Below, one piece after another: positions 40,921 through 53,100 of a stretch of DNA of 64,000 nt. The number at the start of each line of letters is the position of its first letter. The first letter of the stretch is position 1. Under the pieces are notes generated by a model that saw only the letters and a program-made list of their open reading frames with translations, was not told the DNA's origin and did no database searches. Source of the stretch: Pilasporangium apinafurcum (lineage: Eukaryota; Oomycota; Peronosporomycetes; Pythiales; Pythiaceae); assembly GCA_001600495.1 (NCBI GenBank), contig BCKE01000089.1, positions 35,552 to 99,551 on the forward strand, read 5' to 3'. A program made the position numbers and the translations under genes.

Positions 40921-43385
40921 GTTTCTGGTGGTTCCGTTTGCTTTTCGATTTGATTGCTTAGTTGGCTGGAAGCAAATTGAGAAGTGAGGAGACCACCGAC
41001 TGGACTGAAGGCGGACTGACTGAATGAATCGTTTTCGGATGGGTATACGGCATTACTACGGTACAAAATAAACCAGAAGATGGGAGAGTATAGGTAGGGA
41101 GAATGGACTAAGTCGAGTGTTCTCCCAGGCGCGTGCCTCCGACCCAGTTAGCTTGTAACCGTAGGCGTTTGGTGGGTACACGCATAGATGCGTTTGGTGG
41201 GTGTATGTTCGATATTCCCTTGCATTGGCAGCCGTTACGCATGGTGATGTGAAGCATTTGCTGTAGCCGACATATATTACGACGACAGTGACCAGATGTG
41301 CGTGATTGATATCATCCCATGAAATCGCATAACCAGAAGGTGCAACTGCGTCTGAAAGGCGCAGACGCGTGCCATCTTCCTATGTGATGCAGATCTCGAA
41401 AGAGAAAAAAAGCGTTTGTCACATCCCACTTCCGATTGCTTTGCAAAGTATGTAGACTTGGACAAATCTGACTGTAAGAATTATAGTTCTCGAGTATTCA
41501 CATAGCCGAGCCCTGCGTGGGCTTTATCACCATTTATGAATCGTCATTATTGATGATGATGCAAAGAAATCCACCAGTTTTCGCCAACGTCAACACGTGT
41601 CCCCTTTGGTCATAAACTAGGCATCAATCACGGGGGTCTTAATTATCCCCAGGGATCGTTTGCGAAGAAGAGGGAAACTTGGATAGGACCGATATATACA
41701 CCTGTCGTCTACACAGTGAGTCACGCCATCGATAGCACGTGGCTTTTCGCTACGAAATGATCATGAGTAGCAGTGAATGGCAGTGATATTCCAGCGATTT
41801 TCATTCAGGATCCTATCACTGACAGCTGATGGAGAACTGTATATTAGCGACTACCTCTTGTGAATGGTCAAGAGACATTCACAAATCAAATCGAATCAGC
41901 TTGTTGAAAATGTTTGGTCCGTAGCTCGTCACCAACGAGTTCAAGATACTTTGTGCTATGATTACCTTTGAAAATAAAAGAAGCTATTAGATGTAGTGTG
42001 TTGCCTATGCATCCTGTGCTCATCAGTTAGATCTTGGAAGACGAAAATTCGTATTTCAACCCTATTAAAATGACTTTTCACAGCAATACAATCTAGATTG
42101 AAGACATGAGCGACTGAAATCCTCACTTGTGGAAAAACTAGTTGGTTTTGGCTAGCACGCTACGGAAGCATGTGCCATCCTTCTTTCCGTTGGTGAGTTC
42201 TTCAGCTTGAGTAAGACCACCAGCAATCCGTTGGTTAGGCAACTACAAAAAAATTAGATGATCCTGGTGTTCTTGAAGCTACACGTGTGTGTCCTTATTG
42301 CATTCTTCAAGGCTGAGCTTCCCATAGAAAGCTCGATATTTTGTTGGTGGTTGCGTTATACAGGTACATTCTGTAGGTTGTGCCTCAAGTCTAGAATATC
42401 TGAAGGAAGAGGAAGGACAGACTCTGGAAGTGGTCAGGCGTGTACTTCCACAGTACTTCGCCATCTACAAGCAACTTCAAGTCTTATTCTAGAACAAATA
42501 AAGGTACACTCATCATTATACTCCTGAAAACCTGCGTCTTTCGTGCGGGAACTTGATTTGTCACCAAGACTGGCTCAACAAAGCGAGAAAACTTTATAGT
42601 CAAGCATGCCGCACACTCCCAGCCATTTGCACGCGTCGGAGGAATCCATTCGTCAGAACCTCCACGCATTTAGCCAATCGACGTTATGTCAGTGAGTGAA
42701 ACGTTGCACCCTTTTGAACGTCATGATGATCAATTTGCCTTGTCCCAATCTGATGGTGTTGCCCTGCGACCTGTTTTTGAAGAGTTGGAAGACAAATCAA
42801 CCGAAATAATTGTTCAACGCTGGTCAGCTGAAGGGATTCTTTCAACCTGAGGAGGATGGTGACCTTCCACGCAATCCCACAGAACTAGTTGGGAAAGAGA
42901 GAATGGCCAGTGTTTTTCATTTCTTCTTGCGCAGTAAGCACAGGTTTACGAACAAAAAACGTATCCATGACACATGTCAGATTAAAAGTTTTCTGTACGG
43001 TCAACGTGGTACAAATTGATTCGGTTAAAAATGATTTTAATCGATTTACGGAGTTTTTATTCGATTTCGGAGCCTGAAAAAACAAAAAATGATTTTTTTC
43101 TATGGCAACATCGTCAGAGCTGTCCTTTTGGTGCAGTGTACGTCTTTAGCAACGAAAACCTTGCACCACAGTCGACAGGGAAACGTTAGGGTAGATCAGT
43201 ATATCTAGATAGCGAGACAATGAGAGAGTTGATCGAAAATTCTTCAACATGTACCATTCTTCGGCAAAACGAGTCGAAAAACTAAAGACAACACTCGCTC
43301 GTATTATCTTATTTTGATATATGAAATGAGTCCAAGTGTGCATAAACATCATATTTGACATGTGGTAAGATGAACGTCAGTGGAG
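40921..43385. other. Intergenic, about 2.5 kb, nothing reliable
   Basis: Short frames only. A plus-strand frame of about 54 codons at 42686 (MSVSETLHPFERHDDQF) looks somewhat protein-like and may be a relic, with related-looking sequence in another frame shortly after. No domain was recognised. Confidence 0.4.
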
Positions 43386-43730
43386 ATGGGCATCACCGAC
43401 TTTATGAATGGACACGTGCCACGGGTACAGAAACACTGACGCAGGAAACGGCACGCGCCTCTGGCACGCGTCTTTCAATATTGGATGCTGCTTATTGGCT
43501 GCATCATAAAAGCTAGAGGCGGCTCCTCTTTCACTAACACTGATGGTTGCCATCCCATCATAGTCTTGACCGTAGGATCATCAAGAGATTTGCTGTTAGC
43601 CTTCGCAAAAAAGCATCAGCTCTCCCATACTGTACACATCTGCCGAATGATGTATCAATACTTATGTACAAAAGGAGATGTGCTGTCCTCCTCCATGTGC
43701 TATTTCGAGGATCATCAACTCGGTCTTTGA
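43386..43730 (+). pseudogene. Decayed XPG/FEN1/EXO1-type N-terminal nuclease fragment
   Basis: The ATG at 43386 gives MGITDFMNGHVPRVQKH, which resembles the invariant MGIxxL start of XPG-family nucleases. After a frame change comes GTRLSILDAAYWLHH, matching the GxxxAIDAxxWLHxG block with its metal-binding aspartate. A third frame segment, HPIIVLTVGSSRDLL, resembles the KPIxVFDGG block, but the key Asp reads Thr. Order and spacing are right for a family N-terminus, but at least two frame changes and stops are present and no C-terminal half is seen. It is best explained as a pseudogene fragment of a host repair-type nuclease. The match rests on short motifs. Confidence 0.4.
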
Positions 43731-43854
43731 AAGGTGCGCTGTCTCGTTGGTTAATAAGAAATTATGCTGAACTCCTGGCCCCAATATGGTATGGCGTTTA
43801 GATGCTTGAATGATTATGATCATTCTACAACTTACCTCCTCCAGCACACACAGT

Positions 43855-43873
43855 TTGCTCCATCCAATTCATT
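43855..43873 (+). promoter_or_regulatory. Oomycete-type initiator near the elicitin start
   Basis: The sequence GCTCCATCCAATTCATTTC, directly before the ATG at 43883, resembles the oomycete initiator consensus (GCTCATT..CA.TTT). It is probably the transcription start, giving a very short 5' leader. Confidence 0.45.
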
Positions 43874-43882
43874 TCAGACAAA

Positions 43883-44455
43883 ATGAAGACTTTTGTTGCT
43901 TCCTCGATTGCGGTGCTTGCTCTTGCCAACACTATTGCTGCCCAGGAAGCCTGCAACTACTCGGTGATCCGAACGCAATTCGCATCCTTCACGGACGCCG
44001 CCATTGCCTGCACAGAAGCGACCGGTTACTCGATTATCGCACCATCGTCCATGCCCACGGCTGAAGACGCCGCCAACATCTGTTCGAAATGCCCAGACTA
44101 CGTCGCCGCCATCACGAAGCTCAGCTTCTCGACATGTACCATGCAGATTGGCAGTGACAACGTCAGTCTCCGCGAATGGTTCGATGCGCAGATCGAAGGC
44201 TGTGGTCAAACACTCACTAGCGCGGCCAGTTCGGCCGCAACTGACTCATCGACGACAGTTGATACTAATGTGACTGTGACCAGCAGCTCTTCCAGCTCTG
44301 CTACGGCTGGAAGTGTCGGTTCCACCACTGGTGATGAAGAAGTCGCCGCCTCTGCTTCTGGCTCGGCTTCCTCCTCCAGTCCGGCTGTGATGGTGACGGT
44401 CAGCGCTGCTGCCGCTGCCAGCGTTGCGACCGTCGCCGCTGCGCTTATGTTGTAA
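43883..44455 (+). CDS. Elicitin-like sterol-binding protein, GPI-anchored
   Basis: Protein of 190 residues. A signal peptide (MKTFVASSIAVLALANTIAA, cleaved about position 20) is followed by an elicitin domain (about 22-118) with exactly six cysteines in elicitin order: EACN, IACT, ICSKC, FSTCTM and EGCG. Elicitins bind sterols and are recognised as immune elicitors by plants; the family is confined to oomycetes. The Ser/Thr-rich region (about 120-168) suits O-glycosylation. The hydrophobic alanine-rich end (AAAAASVATVAAALML) is a GPI-anchor signal. The protein is therefore more likely a wall-associated elicitin-like form than the small secreted alpha type. No intron. Confidence 0.93.
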   Translation: MKTFVASSIAVLALANTIAAQEACNYSVIRTQFASFTDAAIACTEATGYSIIAPSSMPTAEDAANICSKCPDYVAAITKLSFSTCTMQIGSDNVSLREWFDAQIEGCGQTLTSAASSAATDSSTTVDTNVTVTSSSSSSATAGSVGSTTGDEEVAASASGSASSSSPAVMVTVSAAAAASVATVAAALML

Positions 44456-44829
44456 TTATGATCTTCCCCCTACGACCACGAGTTGGCAAAATTTTGACCA
44501 AGTAATCAACAGCAATAATGCTGCATCCAGGCGATATAACGTCTTATAGTCTTGGTACTCATACAGCGTATTCATGTTTGCATGTAGATACTAAAAAAGA
44601 AAGCAAATAAATCACTATGTTCTCTTCATTGCCTCTTGTGCCATTTCCATGTGGTGATTGATGTTGCAGGATGAGCATGGGTCGTGAAGATCTGGTTGAG
44701 GAGCTACAAACACATTATTGGCCAATCAAACAGTATTAATAGGTAAATGATGTGGTCCACAACCTTTGTTTGAAAGGACACGTTTATATAGTGTATGTAT
44801 GTATATTTGCCAGCAGTAAGCAAACTACC
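44456..44829. other. Intergenic, nothing recognised
   Basis: About 370 bases between the elicitin stop and the BART gene start, without a gene-like frame. Confidence 0.4.
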
Positions 44830-45589
44830 ATGGACGAAGTGCTTGTAGCGGTGGAGAGCTCCGATGCATTGTTGGCACGCCTGATTGCCTTCTGCGATCA
44901 ACGTATAGTGGACTAGGCTTTCTATTTGCTCAGTTTTAATTAGTGCATTTGGCTGACGGTGCAGAGACTCTTGTTTGAATGCGTTGGTACTTTAACTAGA
45001 TGATGTTGAAGATAATTTGATGCGCTTCTATCGCAGGTAAGATTGACAAAGTGCAGCATACACATTGCAACAATTATGCTTGATGAACTTACGGTTGGTG
45101 AATTGGAACTTGAACTTATAGTCACGTCTCTGTGTTCCATGGCTTCTTAACAGGCGAAGAACAAAGTCATGAGATTCACGATGTCTTCCGCGTACGTAAG
45201 TATCAAACTGTTACTTTTGGCTATGTGTTTTTCTTGCCTCTTACAGCTAGATGCTATTAAAAAATACTCTTGGTTCTGTGTAGCAGTATGAGGATCTCTT
45301 TGAGAGCATCATTTCCGAGTTTCTAGAACAAGAACAGGTTGAAACGTTTGGGTTTAAAACCATGCATATTAAAATTTGCCAACTAACTATTTGGCTCCTC
45401 CAGTTATCGGCTGAAGAGTTCTACACTCACTGTCGCCGGATCCAACAGAGCCCCAAACATGAAGCTGCTTCTATCAATCTACAATTCCTACTTTCGGCAC
45501 TTGATTTTGAACAATTTTGTGACCTCATGGCAATAGAAGCGATTGAAACGCAACAGGCACAGAAGGAAGCAGAAGATATGGGGCTCTAG
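44830..45589 (+). CDS. BART-domain protein (CFAP36/ARL2BP-like), multi-exon
   Basis: The start MDEVLVAVESSDALLARLIA lies at 44830-44899. Certain later exons are 45154-45191 (GEEQSHEIHDVFR), 45284-45337 (QYEDLFESIISEFLEQEQ) and 45404-45589 (LSAEEFYTHCRRI to AEDMGL). A middle exon near 44951-45000 (QRLLFECVG) is in the right frame for exon 45154 but not cleanly joined to the first exon. The spliced order matches the BART fold of CFAP36 and ARL2BP, where the TYTEIHxxYxxLVE and ExFxxxxxxAL segments bind ARL2/ARL3. These are ciliary proteins, so a role in zoospore flagella is likely. The full start-to-middle structure needs transcript data. Confidence 0.65.
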
Positions 45590-45843
45590 TCATTGGCCAT
45601 ATGATCGTAATGAGCAAACCTTTGCGTAGAATAAGTTGCTTTTTTTATTGTACCCATATATGTACCAAGGTTTTCACACAATTCTTCAGCTCACATTCAG
45701 CTGTTTTCCCAATCAAACCATCACTAGACACAAATATACCTTTACAATCGTCTTCCTCATCTCTTGTCCGCGTACTATCCTCTTCTTCTGCTCTGTCATA
45801 TAGCATTTAAGCTTCTGACTCCATCGGTCAATAGTTTTGTGCC

Positions 45844-48246
45844 TTAAAACCCTTCCATGTTGGCTAGTTCGCGTTCCAGCAATTCCTTGTCGCCAGAGAT
45901 TGAGAGGTCACCCAGTTCCATGTCGTCCACGTTCATATCCGACGGACGAATCTTGGGATTTTCGTGCGTTAGACTGTGCTTCCGCATTTGATGCAGCGCC
46001 GGTAGCAGATCGGAACATATGCGCACTAACGGCACCTTTTCTTTGCCATTGTTCAACTCTTCTTCAGTGGGTGGATTCATCCAAATGTGACTGAGAATTC
46101 CAGATGCAGTCAGTCGCGCCTCAGGATCCACGTTCAGCAATTTACTTACGAGATCCTTGGCGTCACAGGACACATGATCCCAAAAAGGAGACTCGAATTC
46201 GTAATCAGCATTCACGACCTTATCCAGAATGGCCGCATGATTTGCACCAGGGAAGGGTGGATATCCGCAAAGCAGAATAAACAAAATCACCCCAAGACTC
46301 CAGCAATCCACGGCTTTCCCATAAGGAAGCCCTTGAACAACTTCTGGTGCAACATATCCTGGTGTACCACACGCCGTACCTCGTCTCGCTCCAGTCATGG
46401 ACCGCGCAAAGCCAAAATCTGCGATCATTACCTCCGCATCGGGCGCAGAGGTCGTCAGTAAGATGTTTTCTGGCTTCAGGTCTCGATGGACAATGCCCCG
46501 CGAATGGATATACTCAATGGCACTCGCGAGCTTACGCATCAGCACGCGCGCATCTTCTTCCGTGTAGCTCTTGCGCTTAACGAGATCGTCAAAGAGTTCT
46601 CCTCCTGTGCACAACGGCGTGACAATGTAATAGTACCGATCTTCCTCGAAGTAGTCGAGAAGCGGCACGAGGTTGGGATAATTCAGTGTCGACATGATCT
46701 CTACTTCCTGCTTCAACGAGTGCACGTCCTGTGGAGTGAGACTCATCTTGGCAATGCACTTCACTGCCACTTGCTTCCGTGTCTCTCTGTGCGTAGCGAT
46801 ATGCACAACTGAAAAGCCACCGGAACCCAATTTCCGTCCTAGTTTGTAGAATCGATGGAACGAAAAATCGGGTGCACTCTTTCCACCATCCGAGTTCTGA
46901 CGGCTGTGTGTAGGGAACCGCGGCGCGCGAATAGGAAGGGATGTTGATGAATTTGTAACATTGTGATGGCTGTTCTGTCGACTGGTTTCCACCGCTGGTG
47001 GACGAATCACCAACGTGCTACTGCTATTGTTGTTGCTGCTGATATTGTTGTGATTGGTCTGCGAACTACCCGCTGCCGTCGTGGTTTGTGTATGTAACGC
47101 ACGCATGATCTTCGCGTAGGCTGCCTTGACGTGGTCGGTCCAAATCTGTGGACAAGTCTCGAGTTTGACCTCACCTGCAGTTGCGATCAATTTCTTAATG
47201 TTACCACTAGCAGCACCATGCTGTACTTCTCCCAGGATCTGATCGAGAATGTAGACCATTTCATCGCCCTTCTTGCAATCATGCATATCCCGAATCAAGT
47301 TTGCCAACACAGGAAAGTCTTGTTCCAAGGACCTGCCTGCTTGTGCTGCGGGTGAGAGCATCCCCGTCGTCCAGGAATCACCACTACTCACGGCGATGCC
47401 GCGCTCGTACACTTTCTGCTCGTATCGGTAGCTGCTGTAGACATTGTTAACGATATAATTAAACATGCTGCGGCCAAGTTTCGCCGGCGACTCCCCATCG
47501 ATCCACCGTTCAAGTGCCTTGAGCCATTTCTGCCGTTCCTGTTGACTACTGGCTTGCATATAGTAGAGCACAACCGGTCCATCATCACCAGCATTGGAGC
47601 TGGAAGAAGCAGAAATGTTGCTGCGACTGGACATGCTGCTCTCTTTCCGATGGCGAGCGGTATCACTACCACCACCATTTTTATTATGACGCGACCGTTT
47701 CCGAACAACGACAACAAAGCAGTTGGGTCGGTTCTTGAACATGTCGGTCGCTTCAGCGCGCAGTACGTCATTGCGAAAGATCTCACCTTTCAGGAATTTT
47801 TTCTCCACAGCCGCAATATCTTTTTCTTGTAGCATCGTCGCGTATGGATTCTTCCGGTAATAATTCAACGAAGACCTGGACAAGATAAAATACCGTGGAA
47901 GCCAGTTCTTGAAGAAATGCCCGCGTTTGTGCAGCATGCCGCTCATCAAAACCTCCTGTGACGGGCCTATTCCGTTATTATTACTGTTGTTATTGGTCGC
48001 ACTGGAGACCAAGAGTGTCGCTGACGTCGAGTGGGTAGGCGGACAAGACGCGCCACCGCTTAACACACTCGTGCGCGAGCCTGAGTCAATCGCACCCAAG
48101 ACATGGTGCGATGGTTGCGTCTGATACCGAGAAGCTGTTGCGTGCTGTTTATGGTCATCATAGATCGCCCAGGACGCGTGAGTCGAGATGTTGTCAGCAG
48201 TCATGGCTCGTGGATTCGCCTTCCGTCCACTCGTCTTCATCATCAT
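45844..48246 (-). CDS. PH-domain serine/threonine kinase (CAMK group)
   Basis: Protein of 800 residues. I start at the triple ATG 48246-48240. The frame runs on to 48375 only through a (GA)n microsatellite reading as SLSLSL, so that part is leader. A PH domain lies at about 100-245 (SGMLHKRGHFFKNWLPRYFI to RQKWLKALERWIDG). The kinase domain lies at about 465-735. GRKLGSGGFSVVHIA is the glycine loop, VAVKCI the lysine, IVHRDLKPENIL the catalytic loop, IADFGFARSM the DFG and GTPGYVAPEVV the activation segment. All key residues are present, so it is probably active. PH plus CAMK-type kinase is a common oomycete arrangement, which suggests phosphoinositide-controlled signalling. Confidence 0.9.
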   Translation of the reverse strand: MMMKTSGRKANPRAMTADNISTHASWAIYDDHKQHATASRYQTQPSHHVLGAIDSGSRTSVLSGGASCPPTHSTSATLLVSSATNNNSNNNGIGPSQEVLMSGMLHKRGHFFKNWLPRYFILSRSSLNYYRKNPYATMLQEKDIAAVEKKFLKGEIFRNDVLRAEATDMFKNRPNCFVVVVRKRSRHNKNGGGSDTARHRKESSMSSRSNISASSSSNAGDDGPVVLYYMQASSQQERQKWLKALERWIDGESPAKLGRSMFNYIVNNVYSSYRYEQKVYERGIAVSSGDSWTTGMLSPAAQAGRSLEQDFPVLANLIRDMHDCKKGDEMVYILDQILGEVQHGAASGNIKKLIATAGEVKLETCPQIWTDHVKAAYAKIMRALHTQTTTAAGSSQTNHNNISSNNNSSSTLVIRPPAVETSRQNSHHNVTNSSTSLPIRAPRFPTHSRQNSDGGKSAPDFSFHRFYKLGRKLGSGGFSVVHIATHRETRKQVAVKCIAKMSLTPQDVHSLKQEVEIMSTLNYPNLVPLLDYFEEDRYYYIVTPLCTGGELFDDLVKRKSYTEEDARVLMRKLASAIEYIHSRGIVHRDLKPENILLTTSAPDAEVMIADFGFARSMTGARRGTACGTPGYVAPEVVQGLPYGKAVDCWSLGVILFILLCGYPPFPGANHAAILDKVVNADYEFESPFWDHVSCDAKDLVSKLLNVDPEARLTASGILSHIWMNPPTEEELNNGKEKVPLVRICSDLLPALHQMRKHSLTHENPKIRPSDMNVDDMELGDLSISGDKELLERELANMEGF

Positions 48247-48289
48247 CGTGAAAGGAGATGTGTAATCACTACTTTGTACAGAAGGAAGA

Positions 48290-48291
48290 GC

Positions 48292-48323
<32 letters not shown>

Positions 48324-48326
48324 AGA
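48290..48326. repeat. (GA)n microsatellite in the kinase 5' leader
   Basis: About 15 dinucleotide units lie just upstream of the kinase ATG. Confidence 0.85.
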
Positions 48327-50123
48327 GAAGAACCTGCTCTTGCCTTCGTGTCTTCGCTTGGGGTTGACCTTCCACTTCTGCCTATTGCTGCAGATCACGA
48401 AGAGGAAGAGCTCGTTTCGCAAACTAATTTGCCTGTGGACCCCCGTCTTGCTATGTTTCCTGCTGTTGATAAGAAGCACAGACGCTCCCGTCAGGTTCCG
48501 TCACCCTTCCCCTGGCGAAGATAATAGATAAATTACGTACCAGCATGTCTATGCCATGATCCGTTAAAGTTTATGTTCAACTACTTAACAAAAAGTAAAT
48601 TTAGCGTTGCTATTTTAATACCTTGTATTGATATGTATATTTTTTCAGATAAGATAACCAGTGAAGTGTATACTTTATCAGTGACTCTTACGGCAGATTC
48701 TGGCAGCCAAAAAAGATCCTGCTCGAAAAATACCATGGTAAACGACGAAGAACGGTTAGGGGTAGCGTACACAAACAAAGCAGCAACAGCAAACAAAAAA
48801 AACAGAAAAAAAAAAAAATATCACACCAGCAGAATTACGATTTTTCCTAAACGAGAGTTGCTCCCAGTTACAAAGAAATAAAATCCGGATTTTTTTTACC
48901 GTTACCTCTTTCCCCTACTTCTCCTACCTGTGGGATACACCTGGACGTGTCTTCTTTTAAAAAAAGCGAACACATCCATATCGATAAAAATTTGCTTCCA
49001 ATTCTCAACTATAAGCTCTTCTCACCACTATCCTTCTTTCCAAAGAGGCCATAACAGTGTATGCGCTAGGAGATCGAGTGTATAAAAAAAAAATCAAAAT
49101 GATTGCGCGACGCGGCAGTATCAGTGCGAAAGGAAGGCAAACATCACACATACGAGATTATATGGGACAGTGAGAGTCTTGAATGCGTCCATGTTCATAG
49201 TATTACAGTCGACGAACCGTTGAGTCGTGCGCAGATATTCAATAAACCGCTCTTCCCCACTACTGTTCTCTTTTTGGTAGCATCTTCAATTGGAAACTGG
49301 GAGCAGTTATTTTATGGAACCTTCAGGCAAGCACTTACTCGCCTGAACTCATCGACTCCAGATGGCAAAGATGCCTACTCTGCAGTTGTCTAGTCTTAAC
49401 TAGCTGTTGAGATGAACCCAAAGAAGAAAATAGGAGGCCCTCTCTGAGGCACTTCTGTATCTCATATGCTTAATGGATTATCGGGAATTTTAAACAGAAT
49501 ATTTCGCTATTTCTCTCCTAACTTGGCTAATTCAGTACTAATTATCTAACGCTTGGACGATGCAGGGTCTTGGCTGTCCACTTGAATACTTGCTTTCCCA
49601 AGGAAAGAAAAAAAAAATCTCCATGCGCTCATTTCGAGTGCATGCTCCTCCGCGATATTCACCGCCTGTATCACGCGCTATCTTGCACTGCACAATGAAG
49701 CAACTCACAATTTGAAGGAATCATCATCTCGATACAGTAACTTACCTTCTTGAAGTATAGGCTATCCATTGGTACGTAATAGAGCTTCAAGAATGTTGGG
49801 TTGAACAAATTGTGCGCATCAGCCACAAACTTTGAGGATTCTACTACAGTCATAGCCTTCTTCCATTGACATATTTCTTCACTACTCATTGCTGAGCAAC
49901 TCACTTACTGACCTGCGAGCTTGTCATCAGCCTTTGAAGAGACTTTGACAGATGATGGGCTAATGCTATTCTCAGAAGAACAAAACAGGAACCTGCTAGA
50001 TCACGTCAGCATTCAACGTCAGAATGACATGAAACAACTCCATGTGTAAAATGACAATACACAAAATCTTTCATTTACTCTATCTATCGTTCCCTGCAAG
50101 TGTCTCAATCTGTACCTCTTCGC
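48327..50123. other. Intergenic, about 1.8 kb, nothing reliable
   Basis: Contains AT-rich runs and two frames that look mildly protein-like (49103-49393 + and 49671-49904 -), with no recognised family. The promoter of the kinase gene should lie at the left end. Confidence 0.4.
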
Positions 50124-53100
50124 TTACATCTGAATCTTGCTAAAGTATTGCACCAAACATAGATTGTTATGGAGCAGTTGTTGCAAGTGCTGCCATTGCT
50201 GTTGCTGCACAGCACACAGTTCCTCTACTTTCCCTAACAGCACCGAGTCTTCTACGAGCAGCTGTTCGTGAAGCTTGAGGAAGCGATTGAGGTAAGCCTG
50301 AAGCACCTGGAAATTGCGGTGGGTCGCCATTTCTTCGCGTAAAAACGCCAAGAACAAGCCCACAAACTCCTTGCCTTCGTTATCGAAGTTGCCCATACAC
50401 AAGATACTCATCTCGACATCCACGGCCGACGCAGAAAGCGACTGCATGTACATCATCACGGAATGGAACCGGGTAAAGTGGATCGGTCCAGTAGATTTAG
50501 TTGTTTCGGACAGTGGAGCTGTTGCTGCTGCTTCGGCCAATAGCGTTGCCAGTTTGCATCGAGAAGTGACCATTCCAGTACTTTTCATGATACGAGAGCC
50601 ATTCGCTGGTGGCTCAGTCGCGGTCGAGGCTTCTTTATCATCAGCGTTATCGTCTTCGTCTCCCCATGCTTCATCATCATCAGCACCCCATCCTTCCATC
50701 TCTTCTTCGTCACTCTTTTCCTTCTCTTCATCTTTCGTCTGTGCTGGATCTACTGATGACGCATGGTCGGCCACCTCCTGTTCCTCATTCTTCTTCTTGG
50801 ACTTGTTTAATGGCACAAACGTCGGATGCACATCGTCTTTACGGCCTGTTTGCAGGAAAAACGGCGCTTTTTCTGGTGCTTTCGGTGGTTCAATAGGCTT
50901 GTTACGTTGTTTGATCAGCTCCAGATTGAATAGCGAGTGCCACAACGCACGGGGTGCCGTCGACAATGTGATCAATGACTCGGCCAGTGGTTCGACCGAT
51001 GTGGGAGTCGTACTTTTATCCTTAGACTTTTCGTCGACCGTTACTGCCTGCTGTGCTTGTCCTTGGCCATCTACTGATAGCTGGGGGTTCTTCTCTGAGC
51101 CGTAGCCGAGCTGGTCTTCGTTATCAACTTCATTCAGTGGCACTGGCATGCCGATCATGACCGGTTCTTGCGGTTCTGAATCCAAAAACACATCCATAAA
51201 GAACGCACGATTTGCCCACAGGTAGATGCCTACGTGACCAACATGCGTCGTCGCTAAGAACTCGCCCGTTGGAGATACCGCTAATCCAGTCACGGGCTTG
51301 TGGAACTTGATCCAATCGACACATTTTCCCGTAGGAATGTCCCATATTCGCAGCGAAGCGTCCGCGGACGACGAGAACAGCCAGCGCGCGTCTGTGCTAA
51401 AGTTCATGTCAGTGATACGATGTGAGTGGCCTTGAAAACGACGTACGAGTTTCTTGGTGCTGATATCGTAGAGACGAATGACTTGATCATCACAGGCCAC
51501 ACAAATCAAATTGCTGTCTCGATGCAATTCCATCTGACTAATAGGCGAGTCAATCGACAATTCATAGACCAAATTGTGTTTCTTGAAATCCCAAAACTTA
51601 AGTTTCCCGTCGATCCCGCCAGACACAACCTGCTGATTCAACGCATCAACGACGACTGAACTCACTGGCCCATCGTGCGCATGAGATCCAGTCAAATCTT
51701 CTTCGATCACTGGCTCTGACCCTGGCAGCATCAATGAGCGAATCAGCTTTGGCTTCGACGTAGCAGCGGTTGGGAATGAGCCTCGTCTGTCGCCTGACTG
51801 CATGTTATACTTGAAAATGGCACCGCCAATACTGCCCACAAGTGCAAAGTTGCCACATGTACTGATGGCTACACATGTAGCCTGTGTCTTCTTTCGTCGT
51901 AAGTCCTCTTCACTACCTGTCATCACACGATCACTTGGGTCAAATTGTCGCAGGATCTTCTTCCCAATGGCACGGTGCTCGAACCGCCACACGTATGCGG
52001 CCATCTCGTTTTCATGGCAGGTTAACACATTCGACCAATCGCGTTCGCGAGTTTCCATCGCAGCAAACTGTTTAATGGGCGGCAACTTTAGATCTTCCAC
52101 ACGCACATGCAACCTTTTGGCCTTCTTCAGCATCGGACCCTGTGATAATTCAGTGCTCTGCTGTTCGCGGGCGGTGTGGAAAACGCGGAACGCACGGTCT
52201 TGGCCTGCCGAGAGGATCTGACAGCACGTACCATCGGATCCATCCGCCATGGACGCGAGTGTGTTGTTCCCATAGTAACGAATTCGCGTGGGTGGCGCCT
52301 TGTGTCCCTCACGTGACTTGAGCAATCGCGCTGCACCGCCATTGAAATGATCAAAGATCCACATCTTGATCGAATTGTCTGTACCCGCGGAAATCAAGAT
52401 CGGCTCATTCGTGAGGAACACAAGCGACACGATCGCACCATCATGGGCACTTGAGATCATTGACTCTAATCGCTTGCTTTCCAAGTTCCAAACTGCGATG
52501 TCACCCGTCGCTGTACCAGAGACGACCAGAGGTGCAGGTGCATTTGAGTCCGTACGAAATGAGATGGACGTGACCTTGCCTTGCTCCTGTTGGAAATCCA
52601 TCACGAATTTGTCATACTGCAGATGGTGCATGATCAGCTTGCCGTTGCCAAGCCCAATCCCGACCACATCGACAGCTGGACTTTGTTCAAGTGACGTGAT
52701 TGACGATCCCCAGCCTTTGAACCTGTAAACGACCTTCATGGCGCGAATGTTCCAGAGCTCCAACGCACCTTCTTCAGAACCTACGAGAATTTTGTTCAAG
52801 TACGTCGACGGATGCAGCATCACTGATGGTGTAAACCCTAGTGGAAAGTTGATTTGGTTCACCAGTTCCATCGTGCTAACACAAATAGGGTTAGTCTCGT
52901 TTAAGAACAGTTATAATATGATAAAATATCTAATACTTACTCCAAGTCCCAAATCATAATCGTCCTTGCGTCATCCAACGAGAAGAGAATATTACCTACT
53001 ACGAGCAGCTAGAGCAAGAAAGCATACTAAGTTGGGGCGATAATACACCACCAATATTCAACATTCATGATTGACCACGCTTACCTGTTTAATATCGCCT

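Noticed and set aside
39301-40953. Plus-strand frames opposite the four-unit membrane protein, including one of 296 codons
   Set aside because: Charge-rich shadows of the duplicated minus-strand gene; no domain.
48247-48375. N-terminal extension of the PH-kinase with an SLSLSL run
   Set aside because: It is encoded by a (GA)n microsatellite in the leader; three ATGs at 48246-48240 start conserved sequence.
49671-49904. Minus-strand frame as an extra exon of UTP21
   Set aside because: UTP21 already ends at a proper stop with its C-terminal domain complete; this frame has no recognised content.
50314-51105. Plus-strand frame of 263 codons opposite UTP21
   Set aside because: Serine-rich reverse reading of the acidic linker of UTP21.
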